Shown here in pieces: positions 43,555 through 43,586 of a stretch of 43,586 nucleotides of DNA. The notes beneath the pieces are model-generated. The model worked only from the letters and a program-made list of their open reading frames with translations, did not search any database and was not told the DNA's origin. The DNA comes from Defluviitaleaceae bacterium. Its GTDB lineage: Bacteria; Bacillota; Clostridia; Lachnospirales; WQUN01. The first letter of the stretch is position 1, and each line of letters starts with the position of its first letter. The DNA lies in NCBI GenBank assembly GCA_009785615.1, contig WQVX01000005.1, forward strand, positions 1 to 43,586, read 5' to 3'. The translations under genes and the position numbers were made by a program.

Positions 43555-43586
43555 AAAAGAATTCAAGCTGATAACGGGAGTTACAA
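43467..43586 (+). mobile_element. Left end of an insertion sequence (cut by the window edge)
   Basis: The receptor coding pattern breaks at about 43467, and AGACCTGTCCCTGAA, an end sequence of the type seen on IS5-like elements, follows. About 50 bases later a new frame starts that reads like a transposase. The right end and target duplication are outside the window. Confidence 0.65.
43520..43586 (+). CDS. Transposase, N-terminal fragment (IS5-type, HTH_Tnp_4-like)
   Basis: Starts ATG at 43520 and reads MNAYEKIEKLNEKEFKLITG, running out of the window after 22 codons. The pattern of a short helix, EKLxxxEFKxxTGV, is typical of the N-terminal helix-turn-helix region of IS5-superfamily DDE transposases. 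It overlaps the false C-terminus of the disrupted receptor in another frame. Only a short piece is visible, so the family is tentative. Confidence 0.6.
   Translation, partial: MNAYEKIEKLNEKEFKLITGVT

Overview
The window looks like a piece of the chromosome of a low-GC, Gram-positive, probably anaerobic Clostridia-type bacterium. Genes are tightly packed and AT-rich with strong GGAGG ribosome binding sites. There are Sec lipoproteins with Gram-positive lipoboxes, an S-layer-homology (SLH) surface protein, a LytTR/DUF3021 regulatory pair, an Opp peptide importer and chemotaxis-type receptors. I cannot name the genus. No rRNA, tRNA or CRISPR array was seen.

Layout. 1-2737 (+): the end of a zinc-type ABC importer operon: a His-rich binding protein cut by the window edge, ATPase, permease, and a small DUF1980-like lipoprotein. 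2856-10456 (-): a five-gene operon of SWIM zinc-finger protein, helical-repeat protein, MoxR AAA+ ATPase, DUF5682 protein and vWA/MIDAS protein, related to the uncharacterised E. coli yehLMPQ set. 10457-11504: promoter and leader of that operon plus copy A of a structured-RNA element. 11505-15000 (-): an SDH-type serine proteinase coupled to a small protein, a MotA-like/CheY-like fusion, a VOC/glyoxalase-like protein and a flavin reductase. 15222-21000 (-): oppD-F-B-C-A with tandem promoters. 21378-24223 (-): a lipoprotein and a PAS-containing methyl-accepting protein without an extracellular domain. 24327-24863 (+): copy B of the RNA element, inverted relative to copy A. 25034-39666 (+): a surface cluster of a 2854-residue membrane-anchored repeat protein, a LytTR regulator with its DUF3021 partner, and a 1663-residue SLH glycoside-hydrolase-like protein. 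39834-41314 (+): a lipoprotein and a DUF503 protein. 41746 to the end (+): a dCache/HAMP receptor gene broken by an insertion sequence whose transposase starts at 43520.

The most unusual content is the pair of RNA elements. Each has its own promoter with an identical TTGCCA -35 box, a roughly 325-nt body ending in an almost invariant terminator, and a second conserved module ending in a second terminator. Helices appear to be kept while their sequence changes, and reading frames are not kept, so I favour a structured non-coding RNA. One copy lies upstream of the MoxR/vWA operon and the other upstream of the giant surface protein, each in the same orientation as the gene it precedes.

How the genes may work together: zinc uptake, peptide uptake and cell-surface display/polysaccharide binding dominate, with chemoreceptor-like sensing proteins beside them. 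The MoxR/vWA operon is probably a chaperone-like or conflict-related machine of unknown substrate. All functional statements come from reading motifs by eye; no database search was run.
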